The notes under the pieces are model-generated. The model saw only the letters and a list, made by a program, of their open reading frames with translations, was not told the origin of the DNA and searched no databases. 64,000 nt of DNA from Lagopus muta (taxonomy: Eukaryota > Chordata > Aves > Galliformes > Phasianidae), in the NCBI RefSeq assembly GCF_023343835.1, contig NC_064443.1, forward strand, positions 11,160,001-11,224,000. Reading direction: 5' to 3'. Shown here in pieces: positions 51,900 to 64,000 of the stretch. A program made the translations under genes and the position numbers. Position 1 is the stretch's first letter. Each line of letters starts with the position of its first letter.

Positions 51900-54800
51900 T
51901 CATGCCTTCTGCTGTGTGCTTGGGAAGCTTGTCAGGGCTGGCCATCTACTGCTGTAGGCTCCGTGTTAACTCTGTGCTAAGGCTTTGAGTGGCTGTGTGG
52001 CTTTTAACTCAAGTGAAAGAGAGTCCACTGTTTCATCTGTTGATTTAATTTGCTGATTGGCTCTTCCATTGTTTAATCTCATGTATTATGCCAGCCGGTG
52101 AGCTTCATCTGGAGCTTTATTTGTGGTTTTCAGTTCAAATGATTCTTTCAATCTGTCTGATCTGTTGATCAAAGTACTTCATGTGTAATCCTTTATAATT
52201 TCATTCCTGATTTAATAATTTTGCAGTTTGTCTGTACACAAAACATGAGAAGTCATTTTACCAATCAGGTAGAGATATTTTCTCCAATGTTTTTAGGGTT
52301 GGGGTTACTTATTTTGGGTTTTTTTTTTGTTGTTGTTGGTTTTTTTTTTACTCTAGGTGCAATAGTTTTCTATGTAACAAACAGCAGGAGTGAAACAGGC
52401 AAGGAGGACTGAAGCTATTGTGGTGTAACATACAGCTTCATGTGTCTGTACAGTCAGGTGGTTCCTTTAAAATATGTTTAAATCATATGTGATTACTTTC
52501 TGGTTACAAAGCTTCCAAAAGCATTTCTGGAACTGTAGCCACGTTACTGGCAAGAGCAGAGATGTGTTAAGTGCAGTGATTAAGTTAAGTTTATTCTGCA
52601 GGTACGAGTCAACTGTCCTTTCTCCACAGGCTCCTTGACCCATCGTTCCCTAGCTGCTTTGTGCTTGCAGTAAGCAGCTTTGGGAATCACTCTCTTTATC
52701 CCCAGTAGCTTGGAGTTGTTTTTAGTCATGTCCTGTCTGGAAATGCTGCTCTACAGCAGTATTTCTATGGTGGTATTTTATGGTAACGGTGCTGTGCAAA
52801 CTACTCCAAAACAGCAACTGGAAATAAGTGAGTTCCAGCTGTTTTTCTTGGAAGGGATGAAGAATGGCTGGCTGAGGAAAGACGCTGTCTAAACAGCTAA
52901 CCATGAGTGTCTGCACAGCCTGACACAGTCGTTGGTATTTGTCGGTATCATTTTCTCCCTGTGATGGTAGCAGATAAACAAACCAAACTTGGAGCTCAGG
53001 TTCTTCCAGGCTTCACTTCTGTGAAACCTTAGCAAAGCACTGACAACCTGACTTTGTGCTCAAATGCCTTTGTGTGAGCATTTCAGAATGACTAAGCTGT
53101 GTTTAGTACACAGTGATATGTGAAGCCTTTTCCAGTAACCATGGGAAAAGAGCTGGAGGTTTTGATTGTAAGCTTTCAAGGCTGAAAGTTGTTTGGGACA
53201 GCGGCATCTGCTCTGAGGCACCAACATCGTTTGGTAGCAATGGGTGCTATTATGACTGAATAAACAATGTTAGGAAAGGTCTGTGCTGATTCAGTACTTA
53301 GAAGATGAAATATGCAAAGGGTGGTTTTGGGAAGGATTTCTGCTGATTCCACTTGGAGTGTAGAGTTTGTTGGGGAAGCTGTTTGATCCGAGGGCTTGAG
53401 AGCTGGGATAAAAATTCCCATTCAGCTGCATATACAGTACATATAGAAGTACGTATACAGATCAGTGCAACTTTTCAAATCTGTAATATTTCATTTTCTC
53501 ATTTCACAAAGATTTCTACAGGTTATATTTCTTGCAGAAGCGCAACGAAAATCAGAGACAAGTGTGCAATGAAAGAAGAAGCGATAGCACAGCAGTTCTG
53601 TTTGTGTCTGAAATTTGAGCAGAGCTGCATGAGGCGATATGAATCAAGGTGAAAATAATGATCTCATCCTCTGTGGGGAGTTCAGAGATTCAGGAGTAGG
53701 TTGTGTGCATTACGTAAAGTGACAGCAGAATCATTACAATGAGGAGAACAGCAACTTGTAACAGCACTTGGGAGGACAGATGTGTGCTCCCTGCCTGAAT
53801 CATCACTCTGTTGTGGCAACGGTGTGCAGCTCGGTGCTCTGCCACACGTGCAGCCCAGAGGCAGAAGGTGTGACTGTGCACAGCTGTACCTGGAGCTGAG
53901 GGCAGTATCCAGGACGACAGCGGAGCACGGGCTGCACACCTCGTCTGGTCGCTCCTTCGTGCTAGTTCTCCTCATGGCAGCACAGCAGTAAATACACAAG
54001 TCTGAACAAAAGCAGCCCAGCTATATGCTGAAGTATTTATTGGAGTGCTCCCACCAGTGAGGTGTGTTTGCAGTACTGGCAGTGACTTACACTGCATACA
54101 GTGACATCTCCTTGCATTTCTCCTGGTGGTTCAGGCACAGCCAGGTGAGTGGTTTGTTGCTTGTGTTCTTCTGGGCTGTTCTAGCAAAAAATAACACAAA
54201 CCAAATAGCAGTGCTCTGTTCATACCTGTGGATTATTAACAGTTTACATTAGTTTTGCTTTTGGGAATGGGGTCTCTCAGCTGCAGCTTTCTTTGTGCAA
54301 GAGAATTCTGCCTGCTAAGCCCTTCAAGACTGACATTCTTGCACTCTGTGAGAGAAGTTCTCTCTGGGTAGGATGGCTCAGACAGCCGTGTTTCCCAGGT
54401 GCTCACCAGCTGAGATGGTGGTTGCAGTCCTTTTTGCAGGTGTTAATGAGGCCAAGGGCTGACCTGTGTGTCTGTAAGTCAGAGAAAGCCAGTGCAGTTT
54501 CATGTTATTTCTGCTGCTAACCAAGACAGAGAAGAGGGAACAAGTAACAGCAACAGGAAGCCTGTGAGTGGACAATGACTATAGAAAAATAAATGGCAGT
54601 TGTCTGAACTTGGCTCCTGCCAAGCTATTTTGAGTTCTTGCTGCTCCATGAGAAGCCATTCTTAAGTGCAGAGCAAACAGCCTAGCTAGTGGCTATGGAA
54701 AATACAAGGAATGAGATCACTGCTGCCTTCTAACAGTAGGTGCATTCTGAAGAGAACTTGCCATTTCTTCCACAGAGGAAAGGAATATCAAACATCACTT

Positions 54801-55690
54801 ATGAATACATAACAAAGGCGACTATATGTGGTATCACAATCAGTGTGTGTCTGTTTATTAGTACTTATGGTTTGGATGTTCAGACATCCTGACAATCCTG
54901 GTTGGAAGCTGCAGGTGTTCCTGTTGATCTGATTGTAACTATGTTTGGCAAAGACAGTTTCTTGCATAGAATACCTTCTAAAAACAAATACTTCCTTCTG
55001 TGTGGTGCTGAGGACACAGTTATAGAGCAGTTCTGCTTACTTCAGGAGAGGACTGAGATGTGCAGTAGGAGGGAGGATTGTGTACACACGTGTGGAATCG
55101 AATAAGACCCTAAAAGTATCACATTCACAACTATTTTTCAGAGTCAAATTTGTGCGGTGCCTTCCCAACCAGTTTTGAAATCCTACACAAGGTTAATTTT
55201 TAAGGCTGCTTTGCCCACTTCTGCTATAAACCTTTAATTTTCAATGGCTGCAGCCTACGGTGGCCTTTCTGTGAGTGCCTGAAGCAGGCTGCCCATTAAA
55301 GTCTATTTGATTTGAGTTTGGGAGCAGGCCCTTCAACACGGCTGTTGCAAAGGCAGAGGTGCTTAGGTGCAGGGAATGAGGACCATAGTGCTCTTTCTGA
55401 ATGTCCTGACAAACTGAAACCTTGAAAGCTGCAGGGCAGATGCAGCCAATGTTCTGCTGGTCCCTGAATTGCTGCTGGAGATGCAGTTCATGGCCAGGAG
55501 CTAGAGACAGGACTCACTCGTGATTTCCAAACCAGTTTCATCCCCTGCTCAGAGAGGAGGAAGAGCAAGAGAATCAAAAGGGGTATAAGCAGCTGCTGGT
55601 CTTGTGATTACCACAACGGTTACGTAAGAAACTCAGCTAACCTGCTTAGAAGCAGCAGCGAGCAGGGGCTTCCAGAGGGGGAGGATCCTG
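51900..55690. other. Intergenic spacer downstream of CCDC51, no gene seen
   Basis: No exon or repeat family was recognised with confidence. Two T-rich stretches lie near 52.32 and 52.34 kb. Short frames such as 53,353-53,652 have no family resemblance. Confidence 0.5.
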
Positions 55691-55702
55691 TGTGGATTTG
55701 AG

Positions 55703-56028
55703 TATATAAAAAGCCTTCTGAATAAATGGGAATCAGAAGCTGCTGAACGAACAAATTAGTGCCATGTTAGCTCTTTGTGCCGTGCCGTTCATAGCCCGAC
55801 AACCGGCTTTTATGGTTGTTCTGGGAGCAGGATCGCCGTGCAGAGCGACGGGAGCTCCTTCCTGCAGAGGGAGCGCGTTCCGCTGCACCGCCTGGGATGC
55901 ACCGTGGCTGCGGGGGGCCCCGAGAGGCGGAGGGCTGCAGCCCTCCAGCACGGCTCTCCGCGCCTCTTTTCCAGCGTGTTCTCCCGGCTGCGGGATGGGT
56001 TGGGTTGATGTGCTGCTTTTTAAATAAA
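55703..56028 (+). other. Compact TATA-to-polyadenylation-signal unit, possible microgene or solo LTR
   Basis: A TATATAAAAA box at 55,703-55,712 is followed by a locally GC- and CpG-rich stretch and then AATAAA at 56,023-56,028 with a GT-rich tract just after it. Together these form a complete-looking start and end of transcription about 300 bp apart. The first ATG past the expected start (55,764, G at -3) opens an 87-residue frame ending at 56,027, so its stop overlaps the AATAAA. The frame begins MLALCAVPFIA, hydrophobic like a signal peptide, and is Cys-, Arg- and Gly-rich afterwards. Two other plus frames are also open, so coding is unproven. An LTR gives the same TATA-to-AATAAA layout. 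No family was recognised. Confidence 0.35.
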
Positions 56029-57099
56029 GCTTTCCAGTGCGTGTGTTAGGGGGTGGTTTTCTTTTTTTTAGACAGACTGGAGGGGCTGCAGGTCGGGACT
56101 GGCTCTGGAGGAAAGGTAGGCAGGGGATTAGTGTCTTGAATCAGGAATGGGTTGGGGCAAAGGGAAAAAAAATAGTTTATTTTTACACTCTTAGTCACCA
56201 AAGCTGGATTTTGGTGGAAGCAGTGCAGGTTCAGCTAAAATGTCTGATTCTAAGATGATGATAAGTTGGGTGAACAAGCCCTAACCCCAACAGTGATGCA
56301 GAGCTGGGAGGGTGGCAATAGGATGGATTCCTTGGCCTGGGCGAGGAGCAGTAATGCTGTGTCCCCAGGGTGTCCCTGTGTGCAGTGAGCAGCTGGGCCT
56401 CCCTACAACCAGTCCTTCCTCTGCGGGACCGCACTCATGGACGTCATTTCTCCCTCAGAAAGCAGCAGTTTGTTGGATGGGAGTTAGAGATGGACAACAC
56501 AGCGTAACAAAGAGAGTGGATGTTCAGCGACGGGACGTGGGACTGTACCAACAGCGATCCTCTGAAATGTCAGCAATGCACGTGGGAGGGAAGCCGGCCC
56601 CGGCCCTTCAGAAAACAGCTTTGTGCCTTCAGTAGCTCTGTAGCTTCTCCCCCAGCAGAGAAGCGGGAGCGATGGGGACACGAAGCGCTGAGCACGCGGC
56701 TCGTTCTGTGCCCATTTCCTCCTCCCGTGAGCTTGCTGCGTCCTCCGTGCCGCGCTCAGGGCTGGGTGCTGCCGGCACGGCCCGTCCTTTGTGTGGCCTT
56801 TCCGCACATCTGCCCGTGGCTGCAGCAGACGCGTGGCCGTCGGCCTTTGTCACCGCTCTCGGTCCACCTGCAGCGCAGCGTGCCACAGCCAGCCGTTGTG
56901 TGGGGACGAGGGCAGGCAGCGCGGCACGGCCGGCACGCCTGGGAGCACAGAGGTCGCAGTGTAAGCCAGAAAAATGGGCGCATTAACGGCGAGTCCGTGC
57001 GGAGCCGTTACCGACGGAGGGCTTTGTGCCGCCCGGCCGTTCCAGCGGGGCGACGCGTGGGGCCCGCGGTCGAAGCGTGCCACGTTTCGTTTCCGCGCC

Positions 57100-58500
57100 G
57101 CCATCACCACCGGCTCCGGGCCGCTCTGGGGCTGCAGGTAACGGCGCTTTTGTTACGATCCCGGCTCCCTGCGCAGCGCTTCCCAAATACCGCGCGGGGC
57201 CGTGCGGCACCCCGGCCACCTGCCGCTGCTGCGGGCCGGCTCCTCCGGGCAGCGCTGCGTGCGGTGCCGCGCGGCTCCGTGCCGCGAGAGCCGGCACAAA
57301 GGTGACGCGGCCGACGGCGGCTCCGCCGCGCGCCCCTCGCTCGGGACGACCCGCGGCCCCTCCGCACCGCTCCTCGCTCGTCTCCACCGGCTCCCGGCCC
57401 GGCCCCCTCCCGTCGGCAGCCAATGGCGGTTCGGGGCCTCCCGAGGGCTCGGCGCCGCCGGCGGGGAGGTCCCGGCCTGCGCTCGGACCCCGCGGGACGG
57501 GAGAGGGGCGCGGCCTCGGCGGGCGGCGGGCTGCGATTGGGTGGGGGCGGGGCCGGCGCTGCGCGGCTCGGTGCGGGCGGCGCGGCTCGGCGGGGAGCGG
57601 CGCGGAGCGGGGCGGCAGGTGAGGGGCGGCGCAGCCGGTGGGGGTCGCGGTGGGGGGGTGCGTCACCGGTACGGCCGTGTCCGGGCCGGGGGCGGCGCTG
57701 ACGACGCGGGGCCGGGGGCGGTGGGTGGCGGCAGGTGCGGCCCGGGGGCAGCGCTTTGTCTCCGCGTGGGGGATGGGCGCGGCCCCGCGGGGACCGGATT
57801 GCGGTGGGGCCGCATGGGGACGTCCTCCGGGCGATGAAGCCCACCCCGGGTCGAGCCCGGCGCGCGGCGGCGAACCGTGGTCCTGGTGCGGTGGGAGAAG
57901 GGGCGGGGGGGACTCCGGTAGCGGACTCCCGCGGAGGGGGGCGGTAGCGGGGCGGCCCCAGAGGGAAAGGTGGGAGCGGGGCCGGGCCGGGTCGGGTCCT
58001 GGGCCGGGAGTTCCGCCCGTGTGCGGGGTGCCGGGAGCTTCCCAGCCCCGCTGGGCTATGTAGCTCGGAGGGCCAAAGCCGGCATCGCAGCTGCTGGAAG
58101 GACTCGAAGGGGCGCGGGTGACCCGGGCCCAGCAGATGCGGCGGCGGCTGGAGCGCTGAAGTCTCCGGCACCGCTCCTGGTACCGCCGTCCCGGCTCCGC
58201 CGTTAGACCCGTTTTGCTGACTTAGAGCCGCCTGAATCGCGAGCTGGGGGAGCTGAGCCGTCCGCCCCAAATCCCGCACAGCGCTTCTCCGGCACCGGTG
58301 GCACGCGGCAGGAGGCGGCTCTGTCACGGGCACCTCCGGTACGGGAAGTGTCGTGCCGTGCTGATGCTATTGGAGCTCTTCCCGTCGGAACTTTCTGCGC
58401 TCGGTGATGCCCGGCACGGCGCTGATCGCGGTGCGGTCGGTTCGGGAGTCGCCGTTTGAACGGAGGCGGCCGTGTGCTTTGTGTGTGAAATACGGGAATC
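57100..58500 (+). promoter_or_regulatory. PLXNB1: Large CpG island, probable PLXNB1 promoter and leader exon
   Basis: This is the most GC-rich part of the window, with almost continuous CpG from about 57.1 to 58.5 kb. A plausible noncoding first exon ends at the donor CAG|GTGAGG (57,618/57,619) on the plus strand. In human, PLXNB1 lies next to CCDC51, downstream and in the same orientation; here that predicts a plus-strand start at this place. No plexin-coding exon (sema, PSI or IPT) occurs before the window ends, so the identity is inference from order and orientation only. Long open frames on both strands (including 409 residues on minus, 57,104-58,333) are base-composition artefacts. Confidence 0.45.
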
Positions 58501-61500
58501 GGTGAGTGCTGCGTTAATGGGGGGCGTGTGGGTGCGTGTGTGAGGTGGGCAGCCGAGCTGGGGCTGGAGGTGTTGTTGTGGGTCAGGAGAAGGTCGGAGC
58601 ACTGTCCTGTGTTCTGTGAGGAATGGGTGCTTCCAGTAATGCAAACAGCACGGAGTCGTGCAAGTAGTAATGGGTCATTTTGGAGGCAGGGGTGTCTGGC
58701 AGAGCTGGGATCTGCAGGGCTGGGGCTGGGCTTGGGTGGCTGTGGGGCCAGAAAGCTCACAGATCGCAGGGCTACCTATGGAATTTTCTCTTGAAATATC
58801 TTCCAACATGTGAAAAGAGTTAGGTTAGTAATACGATTAACGATATTTAATCAGATTAAAATTACCAGCATAACTCTCTCAAGAAAGGTGAGCATGGACT
58901 GTCAGTGGCTGAGCTGTGCCCTCTGCTTGGTGCCGGGTTGAGGAGGGTCCTCCGAGTACTGTGCTGGTGGGACCCAACACACCCGCAGAAGGTCTGTGCT
59001 GTAGGATGCGGCTGCCTGCCCAGGGCTGCTGCCCAGCTCTGTGCAACAGAAAAGAACTGAAGCTGCACACTTCCCGGAGCGATGCTGGGTATGGGCACAG
59101 CATGCTTCATGCTGCAGGGTCACCTGCTGAGGGGACGTTCAGGTGGAGGTGAGGCAGCCCCAGTGCTTCCCGCTTCTCAAGCAAACCACAAGGACTACAG
59201 CTTCTCTTCCTCCCTCGTGCACCTGGACACAATAGGAGCAGAAGTGGAGCCTTCCTGTTGCTCTTTGGTGAAGGCCCGTGTTTGATGCTCATCTGTCTGT
59301 GGCTCCTTCATTACCTATTGCAGAATTACTGAATAGATTCATCTTTGGCTGCTCATCAAAGCCGTGGGGGAGCTGCTTCTACCTCGGCGGGAGCATGGCA
59401 GCTGGCTCTCGTTGTGCTGGTATTGTTTTCCTCATCCTGACATCTCAGTCATCTCTGACCTGGTGGCTGTGGTGATGTCTTTGCAGGAGGTTTGCATTGC
59501 TCTTTATCTGAGCATTGTCTCGTTTGCCCTCAGTGCTGGCAGGGAATCCTTAGAGAGCACAAGTACGTGCTTTTCGGGCTCTCCCCAGAGCCATACGGGC
59601 TTGGTGTTGGTGCTGTGCAGCCATCCCCCCCCACAGCCTGGGCTGCAGGCACCTGGCACTGCAGCATTGCTGAGGATGCACCGACCTGTGCCGACACGTG
59701 CTGTGCCACTGCCAGGAGAAGCACAGGGGTTTGCTGTGATCTCTGGATGTGCTGCTGAAGTAAGGACTTGTTTTCACTGCTAATAATTTAGATATTTTTT
59801 TAGCCAAGATTAACTAAGAGATCAGAGTGATTTTTGAGGTTACAGGAAGCAATTTAGGTCTCCATCTCGTTAACTACAAGCCGGCACTGCCTCCCGATGC
59901 TTGTGGAAAAAAGTGAAAGGAGCAGATGGTGTCAGCTTAGGTGGATTTTATTTTTGTCTTCCATTTGGCAGAAGTTAAACTCATTTTGATTCTGAATCGC
60001 TTTTAAAGTGACGATACAAGTTTCTAACCCCTTATGTCACCTCCTCAAAAAAGAAAAGGAGGAGAGAATGAAGCACAGCAGAGCTTTGTGTTGGCGTGAT
60101 CTGATAGGAAGGTCTTCGAAGTCAGTCGAAAATAGGAGGTGAATCTTCAAATGGTTCAGATCTGAAGGAAATTCCCAGATACCAGACTTTAATTGCACAT
60201 GAACTTTACTTGTTTGCTCACAGTATAAACACCGCGAGCGCTGCAAAGAGCGCTTCTCCTGTGCCTGGCAAGTGGGTGAGTCTCACATTGCTTTTGGCTT
60301 TGAAGTTTAACTTTGGAACGGCGCGGAGTGGGTGGGCTGAGCTCCTGCAGCCTCTGCTCTGCACCAGGGCTTCTGCTTTCAAAACCCCTTCTGCCCCATA
60401 GCAAGCCTCTGTTAGAAAATAGTGCTTGTTTCCTGAAGTGGATGGTATCGTTTTATCTTGCTGCTGCTGTCTGTTCCCATTCATCTCATGTCTGAGGTCT
60501 TTTGTCTGTGCCGGGGGCTGTAGGTGTCACGACTCAGGGTGAAGCTGTTGCAGCAGGACGCTGCTTGCTGGGTTCTGTGCTTCAGGGAGGCAGAGGAAGG
60601 CTGTGCCTGGCACTGCGGAGGGGGCTGGTTGTGTTCAGGCATCTGTGCTGCTGGAACGAGCTTTCTGGCCAAATTGCATTTAGCTCTATAAATAGAGTGG
60701 GTGTATTTGACGTCTTTCCCCACTGTAATCTTTCTGAAAATTACAGCGTTAGCAGAAGTGTGTTCAGCTTAAGGTTTCTACACATGCGTGCATCCAAAAT
60801 GATTTTTGTTTTGAACACTTCCCATAGCTCTCCTGTCTTGAGCCGTATTGCACTTTGTGTAGGTGACATTGCTGCTCTGTGTTGGGTCATGCAAAGAGCC
60901 AGAGGGCACAGGTCTGTGCTCTGCTCCTGGAGAAGTGTGCTCTTGGTATCAGAATCATTTGAGTCAGAAGAGATCCTTCAAGGCTGTCTGCTTCAACCCC
61001 CCTGTAATGAACAGGGACACCACAGCTCCATCAGGTGCTCATCCAGTCTGACAGTGGGTATCTGCAAGGACGGGGCACCCACCACTCTGCACAGCCTTGT
61101 CAGTGTCTCTGTGATCCTGCTACTGCTTCCCAGTGGCTGCCCCATACCCTGCATGGCACTGCGAGGAGTCCTGGGCTGCAGTCCCCATGTGGTGCCAGCC
61201 TCTGCGAACAGCTGGCTGAGCAAGCACAGGAGGAAGCTCCCAATAGTGCTCCCGAGTGCTCTGCCCAGATGTGCATCCTTGGCACAGGAATTTGAGATGC
61301 AGAAAGGAGCTGGGATGTCAGAGATGCACTTGTATGTAGTGGCCCAGACCTCATCAGAAGTCATGTTAGCACTGAAGGTGTAGTGTTTTAGATAGCTTGG
61401 GCTTAACAGCCTTGAAGCTACTTGTTAACACTTCCAGCTTTGATTTGAGCCTTACTGTATTGCATGTGCCCCCCTGGAAGTGCTGGAGAAAGCAGATCTG

Positions 61501-64000
61501 TGGATTACCGTGCAGGAAGTTTTCATGTGAGGGGGTTTGGTATCTTTTGGCATTGCCCCTCTGCTGCCTTCCCCACCCCAGAGCCCTGGGCTCCTCTCAC
61601 CCATAGCCAACAGATGGCCGGAGTGCCGGAGAACTGAAGCACAGAAGCAGCTCTGGGCTTCTGAATGCCACTGTCAATGTTCTGATCTCCATTTGCATGC
61701 TGTTCGGCTTCCCGCATGCAGATCGCAGCCCATTACTGATTGATTCTGCCCAACAGAATGGTAAAACGGGCGTGCGGCGGAATTAATTGTATGGGAGCGA
61801 TGCGTGCCGCTGCGGGGAACAGAAGTAGGAACTGGAGGCTCTGTTTATTTGCCAGCTCTTGTTTGCTGATTACCATTCCAAGAGAAGTTGCTGAGATGAA
61901 CTGTGGAAATGTTGAATACAGGGGGAGACTAATTGTGAGCTTCTATTCTGACCCATAGCTGGGATGCATCCTGGCTTGCATTTCGTATCAACCTGCAACT
62001 GTTAAGAGAGATTCAAAGCAAAGACCATGAGGACTTCTGGCTTTTGTCCTCCGCATGGGTGCAGCTTTCTTGTGGCTCCAGCTGAGTTGTGTTTTCATTG
62101 CTGGGCTTCCCAGCTGAGCTGAAGTCTCTGAATTAAGGCTTTAAAGAGTAGAAAGCATAAGCAAACTGGTAGCCACATTGCAAGCCCATGTTGTTGCAGA
62201 GCCGACCACTGAAAAGCACCCACAGCATCCTGCAGCATGGGCCACCTATAGCCCCAGCTCTTGCGGTAGATTAATGAATGCCAAACTCGTTAGCTACAGA
62301 CAAATAACATCTAAATAGAGGTTACCTTTTTGAGTTTCCTGCAGGGGGGTTGCGTGGGCTGTTAATGTACAGTTTGGTACTGATGATTTTTACCACCTAT
62401 TGACCTATAGGCAGATCTGTCTTCTGTTCCTCTCCAAGCTGGTCTTCTGCGTGTGAGAGATGTTGTCCCTTTGGCGTATTTTGGGCAGGAGGTTTGGAAG
62501 CTCAGGTGGGGGAAGGAGCATTGACCTTCTGACAGCTGTGAGGAAAAAAAAAGCACTACAGAACTTGCTTTCTGAGAGAGCAACACGGTTTCTTTGAAAT
62601 GAAAACTCATTGTGTATGTGAGTTAATTCCCTTTGTTTTTTGTGGGATGGAAAGGTCACTTTGTATCTAAACTATGACAAAATCAATAGTCTAATCAATT
62701 TCTAAAGTAGATTTAGTGTAATGACTTCTGTTGTGTGCTGTGAGCTTTGATGTGTGAACGTGTCCCAAAAAGCCACTAGAACAGTCAATGCAGAGCATCA
62801 CGGCAAATAACCTCACAGAATTTGCAGGAGAGTTTTCAGTCCCATTCACTGTGTCCACAGGGCTTTTTTTCCCCTGCCCAGTCCCAGCACGGCTTCCTCC
62901 TGCTGTTCCCACTGAAAGAATGGATCCCTGAGAGCAACAAAAGCAGTCACGCAGTTCACTTGAGCAGTCATGCATAAAGATGGGCAGACTTTTCTGCTGT
63001 GAAAACCAAAGGGCAGCCTCCCCTGCCACCAGTTTTCCATGGGTTCTGAGGAGGATGCTGAGGATCTTGCACAGGAGGACGGTGTCCCTAGCATGCACCG
63101 GGTGCTGCTGTTCCCCTGGGGCTGTCACAGCAGTGACACTAAGTGTATTGCTCTGCAAATAAAAAGGTAAGGTGCAATGATAGCCGTGCCTCGTCCCACG
63201 CAGTCAGCTCAGAGTTGCTTTATCTTGAGAGGTGTGAAGGGTTTGATACACGCATCTGTTTTCTAGTGGAACAGCAGCAGCAAGAGCTCTAGTCCTCATG
63301 GCATGGGGTGCATGGCCGATGTGCACAAAAAGCATTAATCCTTTGTGCACTTATCTTGAGTAACTGATCTCTGGTTTATGAGGGATAGTAATTGTTTTAA
63401 ATGTACGCTGAGGGTTCAGTTCATTGTCGGAGCGACTGGAAAGAGCCAGGTTGGAGCACGGCAGCAGGTGGCTGCATCCATGTGATGTGCTTCTTCAGGA
63501 GTTTGGCTTGGAGCTGTGCAGCAGTGTAAATAATTCATCTGTGCCAACATCAACAGCATGCCTCGTGATTATTTAAAAAAAAAAAAGGCTGATGCCTCTG
63601 AAATGGTGGGTTCCAGGGGATGTGTCAGAAAGTGAAATATTTCTAGTGCTTGTCCTCCGTGTCAGCGCTGCGCTCTGTATTGTTCAGGACTTGTCAGGCT
63701 TCCAGAAATTAAAGTAACTGCTAGCATTGGTTCAGCAGACAGTGTGATGGCAAGTCCAAAACCATGGCTGGATGTGACAGGTCTGTTGGGATTTTCTTGC
63801 TTGAAATCCTGAATAGTATGTACGTCTTGGGCAGAATGGGAATGGGGTAGATGAGTAGTAAAGGTTTCCTTAGAGCTACTGTAGAGATGCTTCAGTGGAG
63901 TCTGAGAAAGCTCCTTGCACTCCGATAACTGACTATTAGCTGGCTGATTTAATCTTTGCAGTCTGTGATTTCTGCAGTTCCCTCCGTTATTCTGCAAAAC
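58500..64000. other. Probable PLXNB1 intron 1, no coding exon seen
   Basis: No sema-domain or other recognisable exon was found up to the right edge. It holds a CR1 fragment near 60.95-61.13 kb, a 12-nt A tract at 63,575-63,586 and otherwise ordinary sequence. Intron status depends on the PLXNB1 inference. Confidence 0.4.
60945..61130 (-). repeat. CR1 LINE fragment, diverged
   Basis: In plus reading: 'tcagaatcatttgagtcaga', 'ttcaacccccctgtaatgaa', 'cagggacaccacagctccat', 'ggacggggcacccaccactc' and 'tgcacagccttgtcagtgtc'. This is the antisense of an older CR1 subfamily. It accounts for part of the open frame 60,502-61,383, which should not be called a gene. Confidence 0.8.

Noticed and set aside
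57104-58333. 409-residue Pro/Arg-rich open frame on the minus strand
   Set aside because: It lies in the most GC-rich CpG island, overlaps open frames on the other strand and has low-complexity composition with no family resemblance. Stop codons are rare there by base composition alone.
60502-61383. 293-residue plus-strand open frame
   Set aside because: Its right part runs through an antisense CR1 fragment, and the rest shows no domain. Chance frame plus repeat.

Overview
The window looks like nuclear DNA of a bird, most likely a galliform close to chicken (inference). Gene density is low, coding exons are short and sit in long introns, promoters are CpG islands, and the recognisable interspersed repeats are truncated CR1 LINEs with the bird-type 3' end (ATTCTATGAT-like). 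No prokaryotic, plasmid or organellar feature is seen.

Layout, left to right. (1) 1-23.5 kb holds the 5' part of GRIP2 (AMPA-receptor scaffold ABP/GRIP2) on the minus strand. Two homologous alternative first exons are visible, at 15,013-15,067 in a CpG island and at 23,396-23,450 behind a TATA box. Each codes an 18-residue leader with Cys at position 11. The PDZ-coding exons lie off the left edge, so 1-15 kb reads as intron. (2) 28.25-39.9 kb holds the complete plus-strand gene CCDC174. It has 11 coding exons and 657 residues, and its last exon is enlarged by a 42-bp (14-residue) tandem repeat. (3) 39.9-43.6 kb has no recognised gene, but it contains an unassigned CpG island at 43.05-43.5 kb with three NRF1-type palindromes. 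(4) 43.6-47.15 kb is TMA7 on the minus strand (four exons, 64 residues). (5) 47.15-51.9 kb is CCDC51 (MITOK) on the plus strand (three coding exons, 419 residues), which shares a bidirectional ETS-site promoter with TMA7. (6) 52-57 kb has no recognised gene; one compact TATA-to-AATAAA unit lies at 55.70-56.03 kb. (7) 57.1-58.5 kb is a strong CpG island. By orientation and gene order it is probably the PLXNB1 promoter, and the remainder to 64 kb would be its first intron.

The genes do not form one pathway. GRIP2 is a synaptic scaffold, CCDC174 is a nuclear RNA-processing factor, TMA7 is ribosome-associated and CCDC51 is a mitochondrial inner-membrane protein. From general knowledge of the human map, GRIP2-CCDC174 correspond to 3p25 and TMA7-CCDC51-PLXNB1 to 3p21.31. 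The window therefore appears to contain the junction of two blocks that are separate in human. All exon joins were made by eye from splice signals, reading phase and remembered family sequences; no search was run.
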